DNA of 37,918 nt, from positions 1 to 37,918 of the forward strand of contig JAHECV010000006.1 of NCBI GenBank assembly GCA_024641555.1, given 5' to 3'. The translations under genes and the position numbers were made by a program. The notes beneath the pieces were generated by a model that saw only the letters and a list, made by a program, of their open reading frames with translations, was not told the origin of the DNA and did no database searches. Below are positions 22,308 to 30,709 of this stretch, in pieces; the stretch's first letter is position 1, and each line of letters starts with the position of its first letter. This DNA comes from Candidatus Planktophila sp. (lineage in GTDB: Bacteria > Actinomycetota > Actinomycetes > Nanopelagicales > Nanopelagicaceae).

Positions 22308-23606
22308 ATGGATCTCTTAATTATCAATGCGCGGTATGTAGTTACCTCCAATGGCAGTGATGAGATCTTAGAAAATATATCTATCGGTATTAAAGATGGA
22401 AAGATTGCATATATCGGAACCGAAAAGCCCGCTGCTTCTAAAACTTATGATGCAACAGGTAAGTTAATTGCGCCAGGCTTGATTAATAGCCATACCCATT
22501 TAGGAATGTCGCTATTGCGTGGTTGGGCCGAAGGCGTAAACCTGCAAGGCTTTCTCGAAAGAGTTTGGGCTGCAGAAGGTGCGATCATGGACGAGCCAAC
22601 TTGCGAACTCGGCACCGAACTCGGAGCGTTAGAGGCTTTGTTATCTGGCACCACAACCACCATGGATATGTATTTAAATCCTGCCGCCACGCATCGTGGC
22701 GCGGTGCGAGTTGGATTGCGCCATATTGCAGGGCCGATCTTCTTTGATTTTCCTGGTTTAGATGGCCTGCAATGGCACGAGCGCATTGAACGCGCGCATC
22801 AGTGGAAGGCAGTTCTAGCCGAAATTGGTGGTCCTTATATTCCAACGTATCTAATGCCGCATTCGACTTATACAGACTCTCCTGAGAATTTGACCCAAGT
22901 TGCCGCAATCGCCAAAGAGCTTGGCGCGCGTATTCATTTGCATGTCTCTGAGACACAAGCTGAAAATGATGATGTCAATACGCGTTACGGCAAAACCCCG
23001 ACTGAGGTCTGCCGCGATACTGGAATTCTGGATGTTCCAACGATATTTGGCCATGGCGTTCATTTATCGGATTCAGATATGGCAATCGCTGCAAATAAAG
23101 GAACATCGGTTGGCCACTGCCCCGGAAGTAATTTAAAACTTGGTTCTGGTTTGGCGCGCTTTAATGATTTGCGTAAAGCCGGTATCAAAGTCGGCCTAGG
23201 CACAGATTCATGTTCATCATCAAATGATCTAGATATGTTCTCGGTAATGCGCATGGCAGCTCACGTGGTTGCACTTCGCAACTCCCCCGCTGATGTTGAT
23301 CTAACGTCAATAGTTCGCGCCGCAACGATTGAAGCCGCATATGCCGTAGGCCTTGGTGATCGCGTAGGCAGTATTGAGATCGGTAAAGAGGCAGATCTGA
23401 TCGCACTCGATTTGCATGCGGCACATCTAACTCCGGTTCACGATGTAAATGCGCTCTTGGTATTTGCCGCAGGTCGTGGCGATGTGACCGATGTTTGGGT
23501 TTCAGGAGATCAAGTCGTTGCCAACCGAACCAGCACCAAGATCAATCTTACGGATCTCATTTCCAGAGTAAACGAGCGAGTTAAAGCTTTGGAACCACTT
23601 CGTTGA
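22308..23606 (+). CDS. amidohydrolase, (methylthio)adenosine/S-adenosylhomocysteine deaminase type
   Basis: 432 aa, MtaD/SsnA-TrzF-like branch of the amidohydrolases; such enzymes deaminate the 6-amino group of adenosine derivatives. Metal ligands are visible: HTH in APGLINSHTHLGMSLLRGW, His in IHLHVSETQAEN, His in FGHGVHLSDSDM and the catalytic Asp in GLGTDSCSSSNDLDM. It abuts the phosphorylase stop with no gap. Together with the phosphorylase and the transporter it suggests deamination of imported adenosine or methylthioadenosine to the inosine form before phosphorolysis. Guanine or other aminohydrolase activity cannot be excluded. Confidence 0.87.
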   Translation: MDLLIINARYVVTSNGSDEILENISIGIKDGKIAYIGTEKPAASKTYDATGKLIAPGLINSHTHLGMSLLRGWAEGVNLQGFLERVWAAEGAIMDEPTCELGTELGALEALLSGTTTTMDMYLNPAATHRGAVRVGLRHIAGPIFFDFPGLDGLQWHERIERAHQWKAVLAEIGGPYIPTYLMPHSTYTDSPENLTQVAAIAKELGARIHLHVSETQAENDDVNTRYGKTPTEVCRDTGILDVPTIFGHGVHLSDSDMAIAANKGTSVGHCPGSNLKLGSGLARFNDLRKAGIKVGLGTDSCSSSNDLDMFSVMRMAAHVVALRNSPADVDLTSIVRAATIEAAYAVGLGDRVGSIEIGKEADLIALDLHAAHLTPVHDVNALLVFAAGRGDVTDVWVSGDQVVANRTSTKINLTDLISRVNERVKALEPLR

Positions 23607-24307
23607 AATTTGCTGGCGATAGCGTTCTAGTAACTGGCGCTTCAGGTTTAATCGGCCAGGCATACGTTAAACGATTTCTCGAGCTTGGCTTTACCGTCAT
23701 CGCACAAGTAAATACCGGATCAATTCCAGCTCGCGATAAGTTGCATGTAATCGCCGCCGATTTATCGGTGATCGGATCTGGAAAGTCACTTGTACAAGAA
23801 GCCTGCGCGCGTGCTGGAAAATTGGATTATGTAATCAATAACGCAGCAAACCAAGCAGTTCTCGATCCCGCGACCGCGCACCGTTCCGAGATTGAGTTAA
23901 TGATGCGAATCAATGTTGATGCCCCCAAAGAGATAATCGATGAAGCAGCTTCATCAGGTGTTCAAGTTGTTTTAAATATCTCATCGGTTGAAGCGCTTAA
24001 TCCACGCGCTGGCCATGAAATTTATGGTGCCAGTAAAGCCGCACTTGATGTCTTAACGCGTTCAGCATCTCGCGCTCATGCGCCAATGCGTGTACTCGGC
24101 TTGCGTTTAGGTTTAATCGGTCGTGACGGAATTGAAAAAGCATGGCCCGAAGGCGTTGCTGCTTGGAAAGCGGCTACACCGTTGGCACGTTATGCCAGCG
24201 CCGAAGAAGTTGTTGGAGTTACTGAATTTTTACTATCAGATGCCAACTCTTGGGCAACTGGTTCGACTTATGATTTTGATGGTGGCTTAGGCGCGAGCTC
24301 TTGGTAA
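23603..24307 (+). CDS. short-chain dehydrogenase/reductase
   Basis: 234 aa classical SDR, NAD(P)-dependent oxidoreductase. The cofactor motif is TGASGLIG (about 11-18), the NNAAN segment follows near 79, the catalytic Ser is in NISSVEAL and the active-site Tyr and Lys in YGASKAALD. The C-terminus GSTYDFDGGLGASSW is typical. It starts at TTG 23603, overlapping the deaminase stop (TTGA), so it is the last gene of the nucleoside operon; the substrate is unknown. Its 3' end overlaps the opposing CoA-transferase gene by 40 nt. Confidence 0.85.
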   Translation: MKFAGDSVLVTGASGLIGQAYVKRFLELGFTVIAQVNTGSIPARDKLHVIAADLSVIGSGKSLVQEACARAGKLDYVINNAANQAVLDPATAHRSEIELMMRINVDAPKEIIDEAASSGVQVVLNISSVEALNPRAGHEIYGASKAALDVLTRSASRAHAPMRVLGLRLGLIGRDGIEKAWPEGVAAWKAATPLARYASAEEVVGVTEFLLSDANSWATGSTYDFDGGLGASSW

Positions 24308-25509
24308 CTGCTTCTTAAGAATTCTCTAGCATCGGGGTGCGCAGCATTTTCGATGATGTTTTGGGCTTGCTCATCAGCGGTGTGGCCAAAACAAGCCGCT
24401 AAACCTTGTTCGGTAACTACATAAGAATGCTGAAAACTTGTTATGTGGGTATCGAGCTTTGGAACAATAGTTGAAACATTTGCCTTTGGGTGCCAAGAAG
24501 GAAGTGCAATAAATGATCGTCCCCCACGTGAATGCAACGCACCAACGATAAAGTCAGTTGAACCTCCGAAACCTGAGTAAACCTGACCACGTACATAACT
24601 GGCATTGGCTTGATCGAATAAATCTACCTGCAGAGCCGCATTAATAGATTGCATCTTGGCTTGCTTTGCAATCGCACTTGGATCATTGGTTCGTTCGGTG
24701 CGTAACATCTGCACCCCGCGATTTAAGTTAAGCCATTCGTAGAGTTCTGCAGAGCCGAAGACGAAAGAAGCGGTTATTGGAATATCAGGGTCCAGCACTC
24801 CCATCTTATGGAGATCAAATACCCCATCGCTAAACATCTCAGTCCAGATACGGATTCCCTTGCGATTACTTAAAGCCTTAAGTACCGAATCCGGCATTGC
24901 ACCGATTCCAAGCTGCAGCGTCGAGTTATCTTCAATTAGCGAGGCGATGTGATCGCCTATCGACAGCGATTCGGGAGCAAAAATTACTTCAGGTTTTTCA
25001 TTGAGTGGTTCATCTACCTCAATTAAGTAATCTATTTCAGATTCATATATCTGGGCATCACCATATGTATATGGCATCTGCTTATTGGCTTGGGCAAATA
25101 CCAAACCGCCATGAGCGCGCGCAGTTTCTATAGCTGCAGGCAAGATATTTACTTCAGTACCAAGGCTTACCGTGTCGAAACGTTTCTCAGAGGTATGCAA
25201 GAAAACTGCATCAGGACGGGCGAAGTCACGAATTACAACGGGAAGCAAACTAAGTCGCGATGGAATATAGGAAAGTCGCGGACTTCGGCGCATACCTGGG
25301 CCAATGAAGGCTGATTCGAAAGTAATTCCGTCGCGATCCGGAATACCTTTCTGGGCATTGAGCATATGTAAACGAAAATTAGGCAGGGCTTTATCTGCAG
25401 CCGCGAGAAGAGTTTGTGGAGTAGCAAAGTTTCCGGATGCGATGATTCGCGGATTATCGGGCAGGCTCGCTAGTATCGAAGCGAGTTGTTCGGTATTAAT
25501 GACTCGCAT
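24268..25509 (-). CDS. acetyl-CoA hydrolase/CoA-transferase family protein
   Basis: 413 aa, Cat1/4-hydroxybutyrate CoA-transferase-like. Such enzymes move CoA between acyl donors such as acetyl-CoA and a small carboxylate. The C-terminal half has VYSGFGGSTDFIVGALHSRG and SYVVTEQGLAACFG, both family signatures; STLQLGIGAMPDSVLKAL is the oxyanion/CoA-binding region. It is slightly shorter than the usual 430-440 aa. It follows the LysE-type gene by 14 nt on the minus strand. The acyl specificity is not evident. Confidence 0.88.
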   Translation of the reverse strand: MRVINTEQLASILASLPDNPRIIASGNFATPQTLLAAADKALPNFRLHMLNAQKGIPDRDGITFESAFIGPGMRRSPRLSYIPSRLSLLPVVIRDFARPDAVFLHTSEKRFDTVSLGTEVNILPAAIETARAHGGLVFAQANKQMPYTYGDAQIYESEIDYLIEVDEPLNEKPEVIFAPESLSIGDHIASLIEDNSTLQLGIGAMPDSVLKALSNRKGIRIWTEMFSDGVFDLHKMGVLDPDIPITASFVFGSAELYEWLNLNRGVQMLRTERTNDPSAIAKQAKMQSINAALQVDLFDQANASYVRGQVYSGFGGSTDFIVGALHSRGGRSFIALPSWHPKANVSTIVPKLDTHITSFQHSYVVTEQGLAACFGHTADEQAQNIIENAAHPDAREFLRSSYQELAPKPPSKS

Positions 25510-25523
25510 ACTTAAATTCTATA

Positions 25524-26168
25524 TCAACGTGGCGAAGTAAATAACAAAGTCATCGCCAGAAAGAGAATTCCAGCTGCTGAAAATACTGTTAAGCCGCGTC
25601 GAACTTTTGGCCGTTCCAAAATTACTGAGGCGCGCGCGACTAAAGCGATGACTATTGAATACCAAGATGCAGATGTGAGTGCCTGCACTATTGACAATAA
25701 GAAGATGCCAAGTGCTAAATTAAATTCTGCTGGAACAAATGCTGGGATAAATGCAACGGCAAATACCGCCGCCTTGACGTTGGTGATATTTGTAAGAAAG
25801 CCCAAGCGAAAGGCTGGCCCTAGGCCAGTCTTGGCAGCGCCAGAGTAATCAAACCGACCGTACTCTTTGCGCGCTTGCCAAAGTGTTTGCAGACTCAAGA
25901 AAGTTAAATATGCAACGCCGGTATATTTAAGAACGTTATAAGCGGTATGTGATCGCGCAAAGATCTGCGACAACCCAATTGCCGATGCGCTACCCCAGAC
26001 AATAAGCGCCGAACTAGTTCCGAGCAGAGTTGTGAAAGCGGTGCGTGGCCCACCCATAATCGCTTGGCGCAAGATCATGGCAACGGTTTGACCTGGAACT
26101 AAGGCCAATAGATATGCCGTCGCGATAAATGGCGGCACTACCTTTAGAAAATCGATCAATATAGACAT
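25524..26168 (-). CDS. LysE/RhtB-type translocator
   Basis: 214 aa membrane protein of the LysE superfamily, which exports amino acids or related small molecules. About six hydrophobic segments are visible, starting FIATAYLLALVPGQTVAMIL, where PGQ corresponds to the conserved PGP motif. The loop RQAIMGGPRTAFTTLLGTSS is family-like, and LGFLTNITNVKAAVFAVAFI contains the conserved N-N/K motif. It follows tRNA-Glu on the same strand and precedes the CoA-transferase. Substrate unknown. Confidence 0.87.
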   Translation of the reverse strand: MSILIDFLKVVPPFIATAYLLALVPGQTVAMILRQAIMGGPRTAFTTLLGTSSALIVWGSASAIGLSQIFARSHTAYNVLKYTGVAYLTFLSLQTLWQARKEYGRFDYSGAAKTGLGPAFRLGFLTNITNVKAAVFAVAFIPAFVPAEFNLALGIFLLSIVQALTSASWYSIVIALVARASVILERPKVRRGLTVFSAAGILFLAMTLLFTSPR

Positions 26169-26180
26169 ACCTATCCTGCG

Positions 26181-26253
26181 TAGCCCCGAAGGGATTCGAA
26201 CCCTCGTAGCTGACTTGAGAAGCCAGAGTCCTAGGCCGCTAGACGACGGGGCC
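26181..26253 (-). tRNA. tRNA-Glu(CTC)
   Basis: The minus strand folds as acceptor GGCCCCG/CGGGGCT (one G.T), anticodon arm CTGGC-TTCTCAA-GTCAG with anticodon CTC, and a T-arm with loop TTCGAAT. Discriminator A, no encoded CCA. It follows gltX and tRNA-Gln, a gene association known from actinobacteria. Confidence 0.93.
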
Positions 26254-26273
26254 CTAGTACATTTTTTCTTTCG

Positions 26274-26345
26274 CTGGGGTACCAGGACTCGAACCTAGAC
26301 TTACTGAACCAGAATCAGCAGGGCTGCCAATTACCCCATACCCCA
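26274..26345 (-). tRNA. tRNA-Gln(CTG)
   Basis: The minus strand folds as acceptor TGGGGTA/TACCCCA, anticodon arm GCTGA-TTCTGGT-TCAGT with anticodon CTG, and T-loop TTCGAGT. Discriminator G as usual for tRNA-Gln. It lies 40 nt after gltX. Confidence 0.93.
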
Positions 26346-26385
26346 TTAGAACAGGGGTAAGAATACCGCAATTTTTACAGGAAAT

Positions 26386-27858
26386 TTATAGGTCGATCGC
26401 CGCGGAGATTCGGGCTAGACAGGCATCTTTACCTAGTAACTCCATTGATTCAAAGAGCGGTGGTGAAATGGTGCTGCCAGTCGTTGCAATACGAACTGCA
26501 CCGAATGCAATTCGTGGCTTTAGCCCCAACTCTTCGATTAATGATGTGCGAAGTGCCGCTTCAATGCTTTCATGGCTCCAAGTTGTAAGTGGTGTTAACT
26601 CGGCAAGAGAACGCTTAAGAACATCTTTAGATGCGCCATCGGTAACCTTCGGAAGCGATGCTTCTTCCACTTTGAAATCTTTTACAAATAAGAAGCGCAG
26701 CATCGCAGGTACTTCATCTAATTTAACGATACGTTCTTGAATTAGTGGCAGCGCTTGTTTAACAAGGGCAATTTCTGAATCTGAACCAGTGATTACGCCG
26801 GCTTTGGTTAAGAAAGGTAGCGCCCACTTTAGAAATTCATCAAGAGTGAGAGCACGGATCTTATCGCCGTTGATCGCTTCCAGCTTCTTCATATCAAAGC
26901 GGGCAGGTGAAGAGTGAACTTTATCTACAGTAAACAATTCGCAAAGTTCGGCCATGGTTACATTTTCACGATCTTCACCAGGTGACCAACCGAGGAGCGC
27001 TAAATAGTTACAGATTGCTTCAGGTAAATATCCTTGTTCGCGATACCAAGCGATAGATACTTCGCCGTTTCGCTTAGAAAGTTTGGCATTGTCTTGGCCC
27101 ATAACGAACGGCAGGTGGGCAAAGATTGGATAATCTTCAATCGCAACGCCCATCGCCTGATAGACGCGGATCTGACGAGGTGTAGATGAGAGCAGATCTT
27201 CACCGCGTAGCACGTGAGTTACCTTCATCAAAATATCATCGACCGCAACTGCCAAGGTATAAAGCGGTGATCCGTCTGCGCGAACAAGCACAAAGTCAGG
27301 GACGAATTTGTGGTCGAAGGTAACTTCGCCACGGATCTCATCGTTAAAGGTTGTTGAGCCCTCTGGCATGCGCATGCGGATAACTGCTTCGCGACCTTGC
27401 GCTTTATAGGCTGCAATCTGGTCGGAGGTTAAATCGCGGCAGTGTCCGTTATAGCCAGGTGCCACATTTGCTGCGCGTTGTGCTTCGCGCACTGCTTCTA
27501 GCTCTTCAGGTGAGCAGTAGCAGTGATACGCATCTTTCTGATCTAAAAACTTCTGTGCCCAATGTGCATAGATATCTAAACGTTGTGATTGTAGATAAGG
27601 ACCATTTTCGCCACCGACCTCTGGGCCCTCATCCCAATTGAGACCAAGCCATTTCAAAGTATCGATAGCAGCTTGGATGTACTCGTCGGTGACGCGAGTT
27701 GTATCGGTATCTTCAATACGGAATAAGAATGTGCCACCTGTGTGGCGCGCATAGGCCCAGTCAAAGAGCGCAGTGCGGATATTTCCGACATGCAGGTCAC
27801 CAGTTGGAGAAGGTGCAAAACGAACTTTTACTTTTCTATTTGCGATATTTGCCGTCAC
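26386..27858 (-). CDS. gltX: glutamyl-tRNA synthetase
   Basis: 490 aa class I aminoacyl-tRNA synthetase, cytoplasmic, full length. The HIGH-type motif is in RFAPSPTGDLHVGNIRTALF; the KMSKS loop reads AKLSKRNGE. GTFLFRIEDTDTTRV is typical of GluRS. With tRNA-Gln and tRNA-Glu directly downstream, a non-discriminating enzyme feeding an amidotransferase is plausible, but gatCAB is not in the window. The start is GTG 27858 overlapping the stop of the FAH-family gene (GTGA), so it is translationally coupled. Confidence 0.95.
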   Translation of the reverse strand: MTANIANRKVKVRFAPSPTGDLHVGNIRTALFDWAYARHTGGTFLFRIEDTDTTRVTDEYIQAAIDTLKWLGLNWDEGPEVGGENGPYLQSQRLDIYAHWAQKFLDQKDAYHCYCSPEELEAVREAQRAANVAPGYNGHCRDLTSDQIAAYKAQGREAVIRMRMPEGSTTFNDEIRGEVTFDHKFVPDFVLVRADGSPLYTLAVAVDDILMKVTHVLRGEDLLSSTPRQIRVYQAMGVAIEDYPIFAHLPFVMGQDNAKLSKRNGEVSIAWYREQGYLPEAICNYLALLGWSPGEDRENVTMAELCELFTVDKVHSSPARFDMKKLEAINGDKIRALTLDEFLKWALPFLTKAGVITGSDSEIALVKQALPLIQERIVKLDEVPAMLRFLFVKDFKVEEASLPKVTDGASKDVLKRSLAELTPLTTWSHESIEAALRTSLIEELGLKPRIAFGAVRIATTGSTISPPLFESMELLGKDACLARISAAIDL

Positions 27859-28643
27859 GGTTTTGCACTCACCTTATTTGTTAGTTGGCCCAAGCCATCG
27901 ATTCCGATAACGACGTTGCCACGTTCGATCAGTGGACCGATTCCAGCGGGAGTTCCGGTGATGATTACATCCCCCGGCAATAGCGTCATTACCTGCGAAA
28001 CAAATACCACGATATCGGCAACGCTAAAGATCATCTGATCAAGGGTTGCATCTTGGCGTATCTCGTCATTGACCTTAGAAAAAATTCGTTGCGTGCCGGG
28101 CACAAAATCAGTTTCGATCCATGGACCGAGCGGGCAGAAGGTATCAAAACCCTTAGCGCGCGCCCATTGGCCATCGCTCTTTTGAAGTTCGCGACAGGTA
28201 ACGTCATTGGCCAAGGTGTATCCAAAGATAACTTCAGAAACGCGCTCTTTTGGTACATCTTTACAAACGCGACCGATGACGACGGCGAGCTCTGCTTCAT
28301 AATCAATTGTTGGCGCCATGGCTGGCCAGACGATGGTGTCACCCGGCCCAATAACTGATGTATTTGGTTTAAGGAAGATTATTGGTTCTTTCGGAACTTC
28401 TGAACCCATCTCTTTTGCATGGTCGGCATAGTTCTTACCGACGGCAACGATCTTGCTGCGCGGAATAACGGGGGCAAGTAAGCGAACTTTGGTCAGTTCA
28501 ACCTTTGCCGCGGTCTTAGTTACGCCGTGATAGATCGGATCTCCGGAGATAACGCTGATCTGATTGTCATCTTCGAGGATGCCAAAGAGCGGATCGGTAC
28601 CTAAACCTGATTCCGGGCCTGGTGAGAAGCGAACAATACGCAT
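27855..28643 (-). CDS. fumarylacetoacetate hydrolase family protein
   Basis: 262 aa, FAH superfamily, enzymes that hydrolyse, decarboxylate or isomerise beta-diketo acids. The core VAVGKNYADHAKEMGSEVP and FLKPNTSVIGPGD are family hallmarks. Metal ligands lie in DYEAELAVVIG (Glu-x-Glu) and the Asp in YTLANDVTCRELQ. QVMTLLPGDVIITGTPAGIG closes the active site. It is the gene before gltX, with a 4-nt overlap, and 9 nt after the deaminase-like gene. The real substrate in such housekeeping contexts is unknown; oxaloacetate or acylpyruvate activity is a possibility. Confidence 0.9.
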   Translation of the reverse strand: MRIVRFSPGPESGLGTDPLFGILEDDNQISVISGDPIYHGVTKTAAKVELTKVRLLAPVIPRSKIVAVGKNYADHAKEMGSEVPKEPIIFLKPNTSVIGPGDTIVWPAMAPTIDYEAELAVVIGRVCKDVPKERVSEVIFGYTLANDVTCRELQKSDGQWARAKGFDTFCPLGPWIETDFVPGTQRIFSKVNDEIRQDATLDQMIFSVADIVVFVSQVMTLLPGDVIITGTPAGIGPLIERGNVVIGIDGLGQLTNKVSAKP

Positions 28644-28652
28644 TGGGCTATC

Positions 28653-28997
28653 TTACGCCCTTGTCACACTTCCATTTGCATCGATATAAAAGAGCGAAGC
28701 AAGAGCGGAGTGTTGCTTAATCACTGCAACTTTGGCATCTGGCAATCCTGCATAAACAACGCCTTCGATACCTGATATTTGTGATGCCAGGGCCACAACA
28801 AATACCGCTTCAACTGCATCAAGTGTTAAATCTGGCGATGCCACGTTAATGGCAACGTAGGTACGGCCAGTTGAATCACGTAGCGCTGCGGCTTGCTCTG
28901 CACCAGAGCGTGCAAGAGTTGATGTAGCAAGAGTCGCTAACTTTTGATCTTCGGGGTTTTCAAAGCGGTTATCTAAGGTTGCATCACTCATGCTCAT
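28653..28997 (-). CDS. cytidine deaminase-like protein lacking the catalytic motif
   Basis: 114 aa. It matches the small protein that many actinobacteria encode next to corC and that is often annotated cytidine deaminase: KLATLATSTLARSGAEQAAA, then RDSTGRTYVAINVA. It has no cysteine at all and no HAE/CAE motif; the position reads DAVEA. The zinc site is therefore absent and deaminase activity is not expected. ATG 28997 has GGAG 6 nt upstream and overlaps the end of corC; ATG 28991 is a second option. Role unknown. Confidence 0.75.
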   Translation of the reverse strand: MSMSDATLDNRFENPEDQKLATLATSTLARSGAEQAAALRDSTGRTYVAINVASPDLTLDAVEAVFVVALASQISGIEGVVYAGLPDAKVAVIKQHSALASLFYIDANGSVTRA

Positions 28998-30264
28998 CAA
29001 CCTCTCCCTCTTTGACTCTCTCAATAATTACCGAGCTAATTTTACGACGACGACCAAGGGGGCGCTCTGATGTAATTGACCAACCCGACATTGAAATAGT
29101 GCTTCCGGCGATTGGTACTCGCCCGAGCTTCTGCGCCATTAGCCCACCAATTGTGTCGACATCTTCAAAGTCTTCTTTCTCAATCTCGATCTTTAACTCA
29201 TCTGCGAGATCTTCGATATGCAAAGTTGCTTTGGCGCGCGCCTTATCTTCGTTGATCCAGGTAAATGCTTCAACGCCATCATCAAACTCATCGGCAATCT
29301 CACCAACAATTTCTTCGATGATATCTTCGATCGTAATGATGCCGGCAGTTCCGCCGTATTCATCGACCACGATCGCCAAGTGAATCTGATCGCGCTGCAT
29401 CTCTTTCAATAGTTCTGCCGCAATCTTAATTTCTGGAACAAATACCGCAGGGCGCATATGTTGTTCAACTTTTTCAGATGTTTCAGCCTCATGGTGATCA
29501 AGGGCGCGCTTAGCTAAATCTTTTACATAGGCGATACCGATGATCTTGTCGAGATTCTCGCCAACGACAGGTATACGTGAGTAACCGCTGCGCAGCGCCA
29601 GTGAAAGCGCCTGACGTAAGGTCTTATCGCGCTCAATCCAAACCATATCTGTTCGGTGCACCATCAACTCCCGCACCAAGGTATCGCCGAGTTCAAATAC
29701 TGAGTGGATCATCTCGTGCTCATCGGATTCCACTAATCCACGTTCGTGGGCTTGATCTACCAGGTCGCGAAGTTCGGCTTCATTGGTAAATGGGCCACCC
29801 CGAAAACCTTTACCTGGGGTAATGGCGTTACCGATCGCGATCAATAAGTTGGTAACTGGACCCAAGATAAATGCCAAAAAGTAGGCAACCGAAATTCCGG
29901 CGCGCGCCCACTTATGTGGTTGTTGGCGCCCTAAAGTACGGGGTCCAACTCCGACTACAACGTATGAAAGGACAACCATAACCACAACGGTTGTGATCAT
30001 CGCTTGTGCCGATGAGTACTGGCGCAGCAACGCAACTGCCAACAGCGCCGCAGCAGTAAATTCGCAAATCTTTCGAACTAGTAAAAGTACATTTAAATAA
30101 CGAGAAGGGTGCTGCGAATACTTCTTGAGCAGGTGTCCCCCACGCTTGCTTTCCAGTTCTTCAATTAAGACGCGTGAGATAGCGGTAAGCGCGGATTCTG
30201 ATGCAGCCAGAAACCCAGCAAATGCGATAAGTGCGACGATTGCGGTGATATTTGTCAGATTCAT
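28984..30264 (-). CDS. CNNM/CorC (HlyC) family membrane protein with CBS domains
   Basis: 426 aa. The N-terminal CNNM (DUF21) domain has about four hydrophobic segments (ITAIVALIAFAGFLAASESA, AMITTVVVMVVLSYVVVGVG, ISVAYFLAFILGPVTNLLIA). A CBS pair follows (about 195-320: MVHRTDMVWIERDKTL, YSRIPVVGENLDKIIGIAY). The C-terminal CorC_HlyC domain includes TAGIITIEDIIEEIVGEIAD. Relatives act in Mg/Co efflux or ion homeostasis. Its ATG overlaps the ybeY stop by 4 nt. Confidence 0.93.
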   Translation of the reverse strand: MNLTNITAIVALIAFAGFLAASESALTAISRVLIEELESKRGGHLLKKYSQHPSRYLNVLLLVRKICEFTAAALLAVALLRQYSSAQAMITTVVVMVVLSYVVVGVGPRTLGRQQPHKWARAGISVAYFLAFILGPVTNLLIAIGNAITPGKGFRGGPFTNEAELRDLVDQAHERGLVESDEHEMIHSVFELGDTLVRELMVHRTDMVWIERDKTLRQALSLALRSGYSRIPVVGENLDKIIGIAYVKDLAKRALDHHEAETSEKVEQHMRPAVFVPEIKIAAELLKEMQRDQIHLAIVVDEYGGTAGIITIEDIIEEIVGEIADEFDDGVEAFTWINEDKARAKATLHIEDLADELKIEIEKEDFEDVDTIGGLMAQKLGRVPIAGSTISMSGWSITSERPLGRRRKISSVIIERVKEGEVDEHE

Positions 30265-30698
30265 AGACTCGCCTGCCAGTTCTTAACTAAATCTTCTTGC
30301 AGGGTGAACATAATTTTCTCATCTTCCTTATTGGCATGGTCATAACCCAAAATATGCAGTAATCCATGTGCTGCAAGGATAAAGATTTCGTGTTCTGTGG
30401 AATGGCCCGCAGTCTTGGCCTGACTTGCAGCAACTGTGGGCGCGATAACGATGTCGCCGAGGGTTACTGCATCCTCAGGGTTTTCGGGCATATCCATTGG
30501 GAAGGACAAAACATCAGTTGGTCCTGGCTCATCCATCCATTTAATGTGAAGTTCGGTCATCTCATTTTCATCGACAAAAACCAAATTAACTTCACAATCA
30601 GGATTGAGCTTTAACTGCCCCAGACTGTGCTCAAGTAGCGCGCGCACTTGATCTGCGGGCACGAGTTCGCCAGATTTATTGGTGATTTCTATGGTCAT
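30261..30698 (-). CDS. ybeY: rRNA maturation RNase YbeY
   Basis: 145 aa endoribonuclease acting in 16S rRNA 3' processing and ribosome quality control. The zinc motif HGLLHILGYDH (H-x3-H-x5-H) is intact near 115-125. DEPGPTDVLSFPMDMP is also diagnostic. It lies between phoH and corC, its usual actinobacterial neighbours. Confidence 0.95.
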   Translation of the reverse strand: MTIEITNKSGELVPADQVRALLEHSLGQLKLNPDCEVNLVFVDENEMTELHIKWMDEPGPTDVLSFPMDMPENPEDAVTLGDIVIAPTVAASQAKTAGHSTEHEIFILAAHGLLHILGYDHANKEDEKIMFTLQEDLVKNWQASL

Positions 30699-30709
30699 GG
30701 TTATTTAAA

